Positions 10,987 to 20,940 of a DNA stretch of 26,664 bases are shown one piece after another. This DNA comes from Pelargonium nanum (taxonomy: Eukaryota; Streptophyta; Magnoliopsida; Geraniales; Geraniaceae). The stretch lies in assembly GCA_036897485.1 (NCBI GenBank), contig JAYMTF010001065.1, positions 1-26,664 of the forward strand, read 5' to 3'. Numbering within the stretch: the first letter of the stretch is position 1; every line of letters starts with the position of its first letter. A model generated the notes under the pieces. That model worked only from the letters and a program-made list of their open reading frames with translations. It was not told the DNA's origin and searched no databases. Both the position numbers and the translations under genes were made by a program.

Positions 10987-11352
10987 ACCTTTATGATGAC
11001 GCATCTAGAGCCCGCTTAGAGGAGTGGGTCAAGGAGGGCACGGTATATGATCTTTAATATCACTTGAGGAGCGTCGTGTAGTTCTTTTCTGGAGCACGTC
11101 GTAGGCCGGTTCCTAGTTTGGTACCCCTTGTTCTCTTGGAGCCCAGAAGGAGGGATTTCTTATGGCTTATCCATGGAGGCTTTGTTGACCCTATGCTCGA
11201 GGAGGAGTGTCTTCCTCGCCCGTGTTCATGCCCCCGACTGAGGATGAGGTCATCACTACGGGCAACTTTTTATTTCATGTCTTGTCATCGCTTAGTTTAA
11301 TTTATTTCATATGTTATCCATTATGTCTTTTGATATTTGAAACATACTTCAT

Positions 11353-11446
11353 CACTACGCCAGGGTGAAGGGTTTTTCACGCACTTCGCGAGAGCTTCCC
11401 ACACCTTCAACCGAACCGGTTGAGGTTATGAACCTCTCGCGAAGTG
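11353..11446. other. CACTA-like end motif with a hairpin
   Basis: CACTACGCCAGGG (11353-11365) resembles the end of plant CACTA (En/Spm) transposons. It is followed by a perfect 13-bp inverted repeat, CACTTCGCGAGAG at 11382-11394 and its complement at 11434-11446. The 39-base loop contains a smaller inverted repeat (TCAACC...GGTTGA). No matching GTAGTG end was found, so this may be a solo fragment or a MITE-like insertion in the gypsy-type gene. Confidence 0.5.
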
Positions 11447-11790
11447 GTTGATTTGGATGAGGAGCCTCTGGCCAAGAGGTCATCACCTGGAGGGGCTTCT
11501 GGGTCGGCTCCCTTGTCAGTTATCATTAGAGACGGGCGTATTGGGGGAGGCAAGGCTCTCATGACTTTAGGTCCAGATGGTGATGAGATTCCCTTAGATG
11601 ACACTCCTGGTATTGGTCTGGCGCTTCATCTTGTTGAGGCTTTTTCAACAAGGAGTCGATTTCTCCTAGGGTTATTGAGCCGATCGAGGCTAAGGAGGAA
11701 GATGAGGAGCTTGACACTTTTAATAGAAATGTCGAGTCCGACTAGGAGTCGTACTTTCCCTTGGTGGAGGTAGCAGGGGGGATTTGCAAG
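11444..11790 (+). pseudogene. Gypsy-type gene, middle exon remnant
   Basis: The frame opens after the hairpin with VVDLDEEPLAKRSSPGGASG and SAPLSVIIRDGRIGGGKALM, a low-complexity, charged region typical of the middle of such proteins. The reading frame shifts near 11640. The last part, in another frame, ends PLVEVAGGICK at a splice donor (AAG then GTAAAC at 11791). A 105-base intron to the TACAG acceptor at 11895 joins in phase 0 to the next exon. No domain is recognised in this piece. Confidence 0.45.
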
Positions 11791-11895
11791 GTAAACTTAT
11801 TTGTTATGTCTTTCAATTTTCCCTTGTAATTTTTTCATAAAACTGCATTGTTTTTCATTCCATGTGTCTCAGTATTTCTATCTTCCTTGTTACAG

Positions 11896-12316
11896 ATTGA
11901 TAGTGCTCGAAGGGCGCTCGATGAGGAGCTTCATTTTCAGTGCAAGATGTCCTCCACGTATGGTCGGCGAGCGACTGAGGCTCTATGTTTGGCTCACTTA
12001 GATGAGATGACAGCTTTGGAGAAGGCTCATGAGGACGAGATTGGCTCCTTGAAGGAGGGGTTCTAGCTTGAGAAGGACTCCATCACTCCGGTGCATGAGA
12101 CACGTTGGGAGGAGACTGAAAGGGAGCGCCTTGCTCTTAAGTATGAGCATGATGCCAGAGGTAGAGTTGCTTCGGAGGAATCAGGATGCTTCTGTATTCT
12201 TAGTGAAGACCTTGGAGGCTAAGGTGGCGAGCTTGGAGTCATTCATGGTGGAGGAGGCTGAGAAGAGCAAGGTTGCTGCTGCTTCGTTGGAGAAGCTCAA
12301 ATTCGGATATGATCAA
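11896..12316 (+). pseudogene. Gypsy-type gene, coiled-coil exon
   Basis: The exon follows a CAG acceptor and begins IDSARRALDEELHFQ. It continues ATEALCLAHLDEMTALEKAH and EDEIGSLKEGF to a TAG stop at 12064-12066. Coding resumes in shifted frames as EVELLRRNQDASVFLVKTLE, AKVASLESFMVEEAEKSKVA and AASLEKLKFGYDQ. The spacing of hydrophobic and charged residues indicates a long coiled coil, common in the C-terminal half of plant gypsy-type transposon proteins. The exon ends at a GTATTT donor (12317). The stop and frame changes show decay. Confidence 0.55.
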
Positions 12317-12428
12317 GTATTTTCTTCCCTTTTCATTTTAGGTCTTCCGGCTTCATGAGACATAAAGTTAAATTTTCTCAAGTTTAAAAAATTATACATT
12401 GTCAGTGGATGCAGCGACATCGATGTCT

Positions 12429-12496
12429 AATGTCGCGGCATGGGTTCTGTTTAGAGTCTACTTCCCCGGCGGGGGAATTGGCATGGCCGCGACATT
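12429..12496. repeat. GC-rich near-palindromic module, copy b (intronic)
   Basis: It carries the same 16-bp core TTCCCCGGCGGGGGAA (12462-12477) as copy a, with AATGTCGCGGCAT to the left and GGCCGCGACATTC to the right. By eye the two copies share most positions over about 68 bases. This copy lies within the inferred 282-base intron 12317-12598. Confidence 0.8.
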
Positions 12497-12598
12497 CATG
12501 TCTGATTGCAAATTTTCTTGAAGTTGTGTGTTTCTTTTCCTTTGCATTTGATCATTCTTTTCCATTAAGTTATTTATGAATTTGTGTTCTCTTTTTAG

Positions 12599-12859
12599 GC
12601 TAAGTTGAAGATTGTCGACCTTCGTGCTCTCTTAGAGAAGGGAAAGTCATCTACATCTACTCCTACTAAGAGTCCCGAGATGATCATTACTCATCAAAAG
12701 AGGGGAAAATAGTATGTTGAGAAGATGTCTCAGAGGTTTCGCGTGGACCATTTTAAGGGGAGGAATGAGATCCTTCGTATTGCTGCAAATGATGAGATCC
12801 CTCTTCCCACTTTGAATGCTCCCACTTGTGAGTCTTGGCTGAGGCGCTTTCACTATTGA
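12599..12859 (+). pseudogene. Gypsy-type gene, last exon
   Basis: After a TTTTTAG acceptor the exon reads AKLKIVDLRALLEKGKSS, TKSPEMIITHQKRGK, a TAG stop (12711-12713), then VEKMSQRFRVDHFKGRNEI, LRIAANDEIPLPTLNAP and CESWLRRFHY, with a stop at 12857-12859. The intron before it joins in phase 0 with the preceding exon. I do not recognise a domain. Apart from the one internal stop the frame is open throughout. Confidence 0.45.
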
Positions 12860-13500
12860 TTTCCTTTCTTCCGCTTGACTCCAAAGAGTATGATAGGACA
12901 TGAACAACTCCAGAAAACAAAACAAATATACATCAAAACAACCAAACATACCTCATTAAATATTACTCTAAAATGGTATTCAAAGTTATAGGTATGCAAC
13001 ATTTAAACAATGTTTCTTAAGGTGAAAAACAATTAATTATATCTAAACAGCTTCTGAAAGTGCTATTTTGAATAAATTATCATCATAAATGAACAACACC
13101 TACAAAATCAATAACATTAATCTTTAAGCTAAGAAAATTGACAAGAGGAAAATTAGATCTCACAGGTCATAGCAATGTTTAAGGTAGTTATATAAACTAG
13201 CATTAAGGCAGATATTATCACAACAAGCTGGTGCAGTGTTAGATGTTGAACGATACGAAAGGAAATAAATTATCAGGGCAATGAAATCATTTTGAGAAAA
13301 CTTAACAACAACAAAGTTAAAACAACAACACATTTTCAGTACAATATTCAACCCCAAATATAGATGAACAACATCTAGGTTATAAAAAAAAACAACAAAA
13401 AATATATATTGTTCCAAAAATTAAAACAACAATAATATTCATTATTCAAAAAATTAAAAAAATAAATACGTACAGAAATATTTAGCTAGCTAGGGTTACC
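12860..13500. other. AT-rich stretch, no gene seen
   Basis: A-rich on the plus strand with many AACAAC runs. If the GC-rich block to the right is a first exon on the minus strand, this would be the start of its intron. No coding signature is visible on either strand. Confidence 0.45.
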
Positions 13501-13900
13501 TTTGGATCAGAGTTGTTGCCGCCGATCTACACGCCGGACTGGAGGAACGACGTCGGACGTGTGGTGGTGGTGGGAACCCGAGTTCCACCCCACGGTGGAG
13601 GCGGCGCCAAGAAGAAGGACCGGTGCGGTGGACGAAAGCTGAAGTCGGTACGGTGGAAGGAGGAAGTGCATGGCGCCGGTGGAAAGAGCAGCCGAACGGA
13701 CGATGTGGAAGGACTATACCGAAAGCTGGACCGAACGGGAGCACGTCGCCGATGTGGACGTCGCCGTACGGTGTGGATGTGTGGTAGTGTGGACAATGCC
13801 GATGAGAGGAGAGGAGAGCAGAGAGAGAGTGAAGAGAGGGATATGGTTAGGGTTAGAAAGAAAATAGAATGAGGGGGGAAGAGGGGTATAGGTCGGGAAT
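13501..13900 (-). other. GC-rich block, possible minus-strand first exon of a transposon
   Basis: This block is much richer in GC than its flanks. Read on the minus strand it starts with a CT-rich leader-like stretch (TCTCTTCACTCTCTCTCTGC) and stays open in two frames. It ends CTCTGATCCAAAG followed by GTAACC, a good splice donor (about 13501), after which the sequence turns AT-rich. That is what a 5' exon looks like. The predicted peptide is Pro/Ser/Arg-rich and resembles no family I recognise. It may be the promoter-proximal exon of a DNA transposon whose end lies at 13951-14103. Confidence 0.35.
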
Positions 13901-13950
13901 GGGAGGGAAGAGAAAAAAAATATTTTTTTTCTTTTAAAGTGGTCTGCAAT

Positions 13951-14061
13951 GTCGTTGCGATGACGTGGACGTCGCAAAAAAAATTGTGACGTCGTTGCGA
14001 TGACGTTGACGTCGAAAATGCTAAGTCAGCAAAATTCCGACGTCCACGTCATCGCAACGAC
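13951..14061. repeat. 24-bp GACGTC-rich repeats in direct and inverted copies
   Basis: A 24-bp unit beginning GTCGTTGCGATGACGT occurs at 13951-13974, with one mismatch at 13991-14014, and as a perfect reverse complement at 14038-14061. GCGACG/GACGTCGC motifs continue to about 14100. Arrays of short direct and inverted GC motifs like this are typical of subterminal regions of CACTA and some Mutator-like transposons. No terminal CACTA is seen at its right edge. Confidence 0.85.
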
Positions 14062-14103
14062 GTCCCAAATACAAATTTTGCGACGCGCGTGACGTCGCAA
14101 TTT

Positions 14104-15826
14104 TGCATATTTATTGTACCAAAGGCAGATGGGTGTGGTTTCTACCTTTACTCTAGTAAGGTTGCAGGCAAGTCAAATGTGGTGTTAACAACTTTATATC
14201 CGAAACATAATTATGGTCGGGCAATGACAAATGATAGAATAACTACAGATTTTTTAGAGGTTCGATACATGAACTACATTAGGGATACCCCTAACATAAA
14301 TATATTAACATTGCAGAAGAAAATTCAGCAAGAGCTTCAAGTATTGATAAATGAGTCAAGAATTTATCGTGCAATCAGGAGAGCAAGAATTGTTATTGAG
14401 GGTGACTTACACAAGCAATATGAATGACTGTTGGACTATTGTGCGATGTTAAAGGAGGCAAACCCTGACACGGTTACTAAGTTAGTTACCAAGTACGATA
14501 GAAAAAGGTAGAAAGGTTTTTCAGAATGTACGTACGGTTTGGAGCACAAAAACATGGGTTTTTAGCGGGTCGTAGGCCATTTTTGGCTCTTGATGGCTGC
14601 CATTTGAAAGGCTATTATAGGGGACAAATGTTGGTTTGCATTGGAGGGTTTACAAGATACTAATGAAGATGTTTATAATTGGCTTTGTGGTAGAGATCCT
14701 GAAAGTTGGGTAAAGACATACTTCTCTCCTAGGGCTAGATGCCTGACTCAGGTAAACAATTTAGCGGAATGCTTTAATAGTTGGATTTTAGAGGCTAGAT
14801 CAAAACCTATAATCTCAATGATATAATGCTTTAGAATAAAGTTGATGAGACGGTTTCACGTTAGAAGAACCGAATTGGCAAGCTATCCAGGACCAATCTG
14901 TCCTGATATCCAACTCGTATTGGAGTTGAACAAGAAGTCTAGTAGGAATTGTTTTGCTAGCTTGTCCCAGTGGTCATCACCTGTTTGAGGTTAGTGACGG
15001 AGATGATCGATATGTTATCAACATCTATGAAAAGAGTTGTACTTGTTTGGATTGGGGTTTATCCGGGATCCCATGTAAACATGCTATTGCTGCTATAGTA
15101 TTGAGAAGAGAAAAGGCAGAGGATTATGTGCACAACTATTACTTGACTAAAACATTTAACAAGATTTACGAGCCTATGATGTATCATGTACCTGGTATTA
15201 ATGATTGGCCTTCAACCGACAAAGCTCTGGTTCAGCCTCCAATTGTTCTTAGGCCTCCTGGAAGGCCTAAATTAAAAAGAGTCAAAGGGAAAAATGAAAG
15301 GAAAAAAACAGTTATCAATCCTTACAAAGCATCAAGAGCAGGAAAAGACGTCATTTGTTCATTTTGTAAGTAGACGGGGCACAATAAGAGGACCTGCTTT
15401 GCTCTTAGAAAAGAAGATCCTAAACAATCAAAGAAGGAAAAAAACAAGTTGTACATGAGAAAGAAAAGGGCAGCAAGTATGGCGTCCCAAGAATTTCCCA
15501 TTGTTAGTGTTGGAGCATCATCTGAGAACAAGGCAGTAAGCAAACAACAAGTACAACAAGCGCAATATGATCCGAATCTGCAGATTATATCAAACAAAAG
15601 GGAAGCTGCCAAGGCAAAGTTACTAAGAAAAAGAAAGCAGTATGATAAAGAGACACTATCTACAGAGATGAGGAATTTTGTTGCACAAAAAAGAATTGCC
15701 GCATTAGCAAAACAAGCTGCAAAACAAAGAGAAAGAGACGAATGTTCCGAAGCAATTTCAGAAGGAGATGCTCCCATGGGACATGACAGGTTGCCTAAAA
15801 GAAAAAAAAATTGCAAATTATGATAA
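14104..15826 (+). pseudogene. Mutator-like (MULE) transposase, internally deleted
   Basis: The N-terminal part reads CGFYLYSSK, IYRAIRRARIVIEGDLHKQY and LLDYCAMLKEANPDTVTKL. After a frameshift near 14505 it continues FFRMYVRFGAQKHGFLAG and RRPFLALDGCHLKGYYRGQM, the stretch holding the first catalytic Asp. At about 14640 it jumps to LQDTNEDVYNWL and LTQVNNLAECFNSWILEARS, so most of the DDE core, with the second Asp and the Glu, is gone. After another frameshift near 14954 come a SWIM zinc finger (CTCLDWGLSGIPCKHAIAAI), PPGRPKLKRVKG and a CX2CX4HX4C zinc knuckle. The knuckle is broken by TAG at 15371-15373. A basic tail runs to 15823. Other stops: TGA at 14425 and TAG at 14507. The start is missing. 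It is clearly inactive. Confidence 0.88.
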
Positions 15827-16266
15827 AGGAAATGAAACAAAATGGTGTTGGAAGTACTTCTGAAACAACACATTTGGTACACAAATTTTTATTTTTTATT
15901 TTTTCAAATTAATTATTTGTATATTCTTTTACTTTCATTATGATAAAGGAATTTCTTTTTTTCAAACTGTTTTGTGTATTTGAAGAGTAACATTGCAGGA
16001 CTAATGAACACTATAGGTTTCATGTTTGTGTCTGGATCTAATCTTGGTTTTGCTTATACTTTTGTGTATTGATTTGATCTTCATTTTGCTTCTATTTGCT
16101 TGTTTATCTGTGTTTGGATTTGATACAACTACAATATTCTTGCTATTTTTTAACTGGTTTATGTTCCTATTTTGATTTGTGGTTTTCAAATCGGTTTAAC
16201 TATGGTTACGTTAGTGGTGTTTTGGGTTTTGAGGCTTCCTAATAAATATAATTTTTGCTTGTTGTA
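15827..16266. other. Probable intron of the MULE pseudogene
   Basis: T-rich, non-coding, ending in TTGCTTGTTGTAG, a good acceptor, before a short open segment. The donor could not be placed with confidence. Confidence 0.4.
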
Positions 16267-16444
16267 GAGTGAGTTTGTTCAACTACAAACTAGTGTTGGA
16301 AGTAGGGCAAGCAGGTTTTCCATTGAAGCAAGGTTCAAGAGAGGTGTAAAGAACAATTTGCTGGGAAGTAGTAGTCAACCTGCTGGTTTTGGAGGTGAAA
16401 GAAATGAAGTAATAGGTGGCCAAAGTCACAGCCAACCCAAATGA
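16267..16444 (+). pseudogene. Probable last exon of the MULE transposase
   Basis: After the TTGTAG acceptor the frame reads SEFVQLQTSVGSRASRFS, IEARFKRGVKNNLLGSSS and QPAGFGGERNEVIGGQ, then SHSQPK and TGA at 16442-16444. It is Ser/Gly/Gln-rich, as the C-terminal tails of plant MULE transposases often are. Its position directly after the main transposase body supports the link, but sequence alone does not prove it. Confidence 0.45.
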
Positions 16445-16449
16445 TGGAT

Positions 16450-18280
16450 GATGAGCTGTTTATTATTGTTTGGAACTATACTTTTTGTGTGGAGACCAAT
16501 TTCAAGTGTATTCGGTTTTTGTTGGTTTTGGTGAAGTTACAACTTTAAGACAATTTGTGAACCTGAACGAAATTTTTGTTATGAATTATATGAAGTTCAC
16601 TTCACTACTTCGCGATTATTTTTCAAATACATATTTATCAATCAAATTTCAGTTTCGAATTTTAGTAAAACAAAAACAAAGTTTGTCCTACTCCTTGTTT
16701 TAAAAAAGATATTAGAACCCGAGGCAATGAGAAGCAAAAAACCGAATGGCTATATAAGAGGCTACTAAACTAATTAAAAATTGAGGACCCATTTTTGATG
16801 TTTTTGAAATGATGTAATTTTTTTGTTCGACATCGAGTAGCTCCAGCAGCTCCAAGAATGGTTCTTGAAGAAAAGCTCAACGTGAAGCAACAATATGAAG
16901 ACAAAGGGACCTTAGGGGTAGTCTTGGTATTTTTAAATTAATGTCAACCATGTGCAGTCATGTGATGAAAGAGAACACCTCTTTACAGTTAATTTAGACT
17001 GACAAATTTGTGGACAAATTCTTTGAGGTAGTTATGTGTTGTGGAATTTTAAGTTGGGTAGTTATGTGTCTGTGGACGAAACCACGAGAAATGTATGCGT
17101 ATACCCCTAAAAAGTAAAAACAAAGCCATTTTCAAATTGGCGCCTTTTCTTAACTTAATGTATTTTCATTCTTTAATTTTTGAACATATTAGAGAGAAGC
17201 AAACACATGAAAAGCAAATTTACATTTGCTTCAGTGCCATATGGGGAATAAATTTCAAGAAAAAGTTTTGTAGGAATTCTTGCATTCTACCGAACATATG
17301 AATGAAATAAAAATATTGGAACGGATTTTTCATTTCATTCTTTCTTCTCGCACTGCAAAATATTATGACACAGTTTTGTTACAAATTACATTTTTAATTC
17401 CTAATAAAAAATGAATAAAGAGCTAGTCAGTCCAATCGATCTTCACTCATGAATCTCACACCATCCCTTATACTTAAAGATCAACTTATGCTATATATAT
17501 ATCATTAGGTTTGCTTGCTATGCATCTGTACTTAAATTCCTTTGCCCACACTCATTAACCATTCCTTTTTCCCCCATTGCTTTCTTTTCTTTTCTATTCA
17601 AGGTTATAAAGTTGGAGTATACGATTTTTCCATTTTCTTGGGAGGGATATATATAGACAAGCAAAATAGAAAGAATCCAACAAAAGAAGATAAAGAGAAT
17701 CCAACATTACACGAGATTGTTTCTTAAAATAGATATATAGTTGATAATTACATGGAGATGCATATACTTTTCACAGATCTCCTATCATGAATTAGACTTA
17801 AAGCTAGCTGTGCTTGTGCCTTGGACTTTACTAGAGCTTAAGGTAGATACTTGGGGAGCCTGTCAAGAAAGCAAGAAACAGCTGTGCTTTTAATACGTAC
17901 ACTAACCGATTCGATTTCATGCAACGGATTGATAGAGAATGATAATCTAATTATCACTCGGCTCTTGTTTTATCGTAATTTTTCCGCTGAATAAATTGTA
18001 ATTATGTCTGAGAATTGTTAGTTGTAACATAGATTTTACGTATGTATTGCCATATTGTGGTGAGACATTGGAGTTCTTGTAATGTAGCTTAGGCATTGTA
18101 TGTATCATATATCCGAAACTGAAAATATGGAAATGACTTTATAATTTAGTACTATCCAACATAGAGAACTTTTATTACAAAAACAGAATTACAAACAATC
18201 ATCTCTCAATTCACTACAATCTAAGGGATTGGTGATGAGAGAGCACATTATTGGAAGCAAACACAAATGAATGTATTTGC
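16450..18280. other. AT-rich intergenic sequence, no gene seen
   Basis: Open frames here are short and without family features. A TATA-like CTATATAAGAG lies at about 16749 with no recognisable gene after it. The motif AGCTGTGCTT occurs twice near 17817 and 17880, without a convincing hairpin. The segment next to 18280 forms the downstream flank of the terpene synthase. Confidence 0.5.
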
Positions 18281-18282
18281 AA

Positions 18283-18288
18283 TTTATT
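18283..18288 (-). terminator. Polyadenylation signal of the terpene synthase
   Basis: AATAAA on the minus strand, 36 bases past the stop codon, in an AT-rich 3' flank. It is the expected near-upstream element for 3' end formation. Position fits, but no transcript evidence is available. Confidence 0.55.
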
Positions 18289-18323
18289 GGTACAAAGCAT
18301 ATATAGATAGATAGATACTGGAT

Positions 18324-20835
18324 CTATTCTGAAATGGGTATGGGATGGACAAACAAGGAAGTGATGTAATCCTTAACATATGTTGAACAGTTTGTGAATC
18401 CATCTTCATATTTATAAATAACTTCTGAAGGACGTGTAAAGTTGAGAACTAGCATCATAAGTGGCATTGGCACTGCTGAACTTAAACATTCTTCATTTAA
18501 ATCCTTCCAAGTATTTTCAATCATTCCTCGAAGCTTTTTCTCTGCGTCCTCTTCCGAGACTCCATATTCTCTCATGTAACACTCCACAGCTGAAGGACTA
18601 TGCTTCCTTTCTTGCTCAACCTTCAAATGTATATATAAATATATAATATGTTGAATTAATTCATCTCATATATTTGTAACAAAAAATAATAAAACACTTA
18701 TATTTATATCTATATATACCTTGTGACCAGCAATGTCATCCAAAAGGCGACCAATAGTTTCACAGCATTTCATACAAGTAGGTGTTGATTTCATCCATTC
18801 AAATGCATCTCTTCCAGCAATTTCACCCATTCCCGCCATGCCCGCCAGTGCAAGAGGTTTACAACCTGTTGATTTCAATGCATTTTCCATGTACTCGTCG
18901 AATTTTGGAAAATAATCTTCGTTCAACCACTTCGCCTCAGTAAAATAGCGCATCACCAATTCTTTCATCTAAAATAAATGTTTGTTATTTATTAACAAAA
19001 TCAAATTTGAAATTATTAATTATTAGATTATATATAGTTACATACAGCTTCCTTTATGTAATCGGCAGCATATGCTCTTCCCTCTTTGCTCAAATCATTC
19101 TCGATTTCTTCAAATGTATTTAGAAGAATGTTGATTATTTTCATGTAATCTGGGAGTTGATCAACAGCACTTGCATCCCACCTAATACAATGCGTACATT
19201 TTATAAAATGTAGACACTTATTTTGGAACAGCCAACAAATGGAAAAGTAAATTATAAATCTTACTTCTGTATCGCACCCGTGAGAGGTTTAAGTTCATCT
19301 AATGTAGCATAAGCATCAAACGTGTCATCCAATATTGAAATCACTCCAATAACTTTGGTTAGTATGATTCGACCACTTGAATATTGGGGTTCAAAGTATA
19401 ATCCTTGCATCCAGAAATACAACTCCACAATCCTCTGTCTCAAATAACCCAATTTCTTTTCCAAGTTCAATTTCTTCCACCACCTACATAAATATACAGA
19501 TACAAAATAAGAGATTGTAATATATATAAATGCATATATATTTTGTTACATATATATGTACCTTGTAAGCAGGCTAAGTTCGCGTTGATGCAGCAACTGA
19601 ACTCTATTGAAATCTAACACGGCGAACTTGAGTAGTGTCTCGTTCCGGGACTCGTCTTCTTGGTATAAGGAGATGAAGCGTCTTGCCTCTAGCCTTGGCA
19701 TGCCCTTGTGGAGGGGATGCACTAGAGCATGGAACACTTGTTTTGCCAGAGGATGATCATGTGCAATGGATTTGAGATTGTTGGTTGTGAAGACTAGAGC
19801 TTCATCAAGAATGTCCTCTTCATGTACCCTTAGATGTGTAGCTTCAAATAGGCATAGCATGCCCTTTACATCTCTAGTTATACTTTCTTTGAATTTACCA
19901 TCACAATCCTTGAATTTGTTAAATATGTCTGAAACACAATTAATTATACATACATCAACTATGTATATAGATTTATATATATTCTTCTTCACATACACAC
20001 ACATATATGGAGATAAAGACAAAAAACATGTACGTGTTCATATAAAAAAAACTTACTACAAGACATTCGGTAGCCATGCTGTCTGAACACTCGGAACACA
20101 AGTGCAGCAGTGTAGAGGTCATAGTCATCACCAAAGCCAAAGTTTCTCATTAGAGAATGATCATTAAAAATATGTTTGAGAATATTTTCAATCTTCGACT
20201 CAAAATGATATGAGATACCAAGACGGCACAGTAAATCAATCAAGATAATTTTCTCAATCGGATTGTTGCTTATAGAGTCCATCAATAACATATCAATCAC
20301 CTTTTCTTTCAGCTCTTCTACTTGTTTACCATATGATTCGAACTCCTGCATCAATGTATTATATTCATGAAATTATCAAAACTATATATTAGAAGCTCTT
20401 CACAAAAACATAACCCTCCGCCAATGGAGTCCCGAGAGTTGTGCGAAACTCTCCACCCACAACTGTGCCTTCAGAAGTCCCATGAATAACACGACAAAGA
20501 CAATTTAGTGTGTCGAACTTGACCGAATCAAAAGAGACGAATTAGTTGAACACACGTAAGTGCGTGTACAAAGAGATGCACAAATGTACAATGTCAAAAA
20601 AAAATGGTCTTGTACTGACGATTTAAAATTAACCAAATCATCACTTACAAATTTAGAACTAATATTTTGATAACATACTGCACTACTATAAAACACATAT
20701 CAGAAAGAATAATTTAAATAAAAAATGCAAAATATAGTAATTAAATACCGAATGAGGTAAAGAAAATGAAGCAAAGTAGTCTCCCCAAACGTCGGAAGGG
20801 AAATTTGCCAAGGGGCGACTCTTTTCGGTTGCCAT
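18324..20835 (-). CDS. Sesquiterpene synthase, TPS-a type, complete, 7 exons
   Basis: Class I terpene synthase: ionises farnesyl diphosphate with Mg2+ and cyclises it to a sesquiterpene, in the cytosol. Exons (minus strand): 20835-20749, 20345-20057, 19928-19562, 19483-19265, 19181-19046, 18968-18720, 18620-18324. All six introns are GT...AG, exons join in frame, total 1644 bases, 547 residues, the usual length. Motifs: R7-P8-X8-W17; RQR 263-265; DDTFD 300-304; NSE/DTE box D443-D444-I-A-G447-H-K-V-E451, spanning the last exon junction, with Gly where Ser/Thr is common (seen in other plant sesquiterpene synthases). Also RWWKKL at 248-253 and FEPQYS at 278-283. The RP motif lies seven residues from the start, leaving no room for a plastid transit peptide. 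The start context CCATGGCA is good. Seven exons is the standard plan of this class. I cannot tell the product from sequence. No stop or frameshift is seen. Confidence 0.95.
20434..20453. repeat. Small perfect hairpin in intron 1 of the terpene synthase
   Basis: GAGAGTT, six-base loop GTGCGA, AACTCTC. A 7-bp stem of this size can occur by chance; no function is suggested. Confidence 0.5.
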
Positions 20836-20870
20836 GGAAGGTTAGCTAAGCTTCAAAGACACTGCAAAAT

Positions 20871-20940
20871 TATAGACTTACAAACCAATATTGCATACTT
20901 CTCTCATATTTGGCTTCACTATTTATAGACTTACAAACCA
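20871..20940 (-). repeat. 17-bp direct repeat in the terpene synthase promoter
   Basis: TATAGACTTACAAACCA occurs at 20871-20887 and again at 20924-20940, 53 bases apart. The upstream copy overlaps the TATA box; the other lies in the presumed 5' leader. A short tandem duplication of the core promoter is the simplest origin. Confidence 0.9.
20920..20927 (-). promoter_or_regulatory. TATA box of the terpene synthase
   Basis: TATAAATA on the minus strand, in the context GTCTATAAATAGTG, about 85 bases upstream of the ATG. Transcription would start about 30 bases downstream, giving a leader of roughly 55 bases. Confidence 0.7.

Noticed and set aside
7661-12859. A complete LTR retrotransposon
   Set aside because: No paired LTRs, primer-binding site, polypurine tract or pol domains could be seen, so only element-derived gene and promoter are claimed.
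13513-13949. Proteins in the GC-rich block on either strand
   Set aside because: Several overlapping frames are open on both strands because of base composition, and none shows a family pattern; only a possible minus-strand exon is noted.
11353-14103. One CACTA transposon running from the CACTACGCC motif to the GACGTC array
   Set aside because: No complementary GTAGTG end is present, and the gene between them appears to continue from outside the left end.
15322-15882. A 186-codon minus-strand open frame
   Set aside because: It is the antisense shadow of the MULE transposase C-terminus, where the plus strand shows a zinc knuckle and basic tail.
17817-17895. A possible microRNA precursor (AAGAAAGC and CAGCTGTG resemble pieces of miR396)
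   Set aside because: The mature sequence is not contiguous and the region does not fold into a proper stem by eye.
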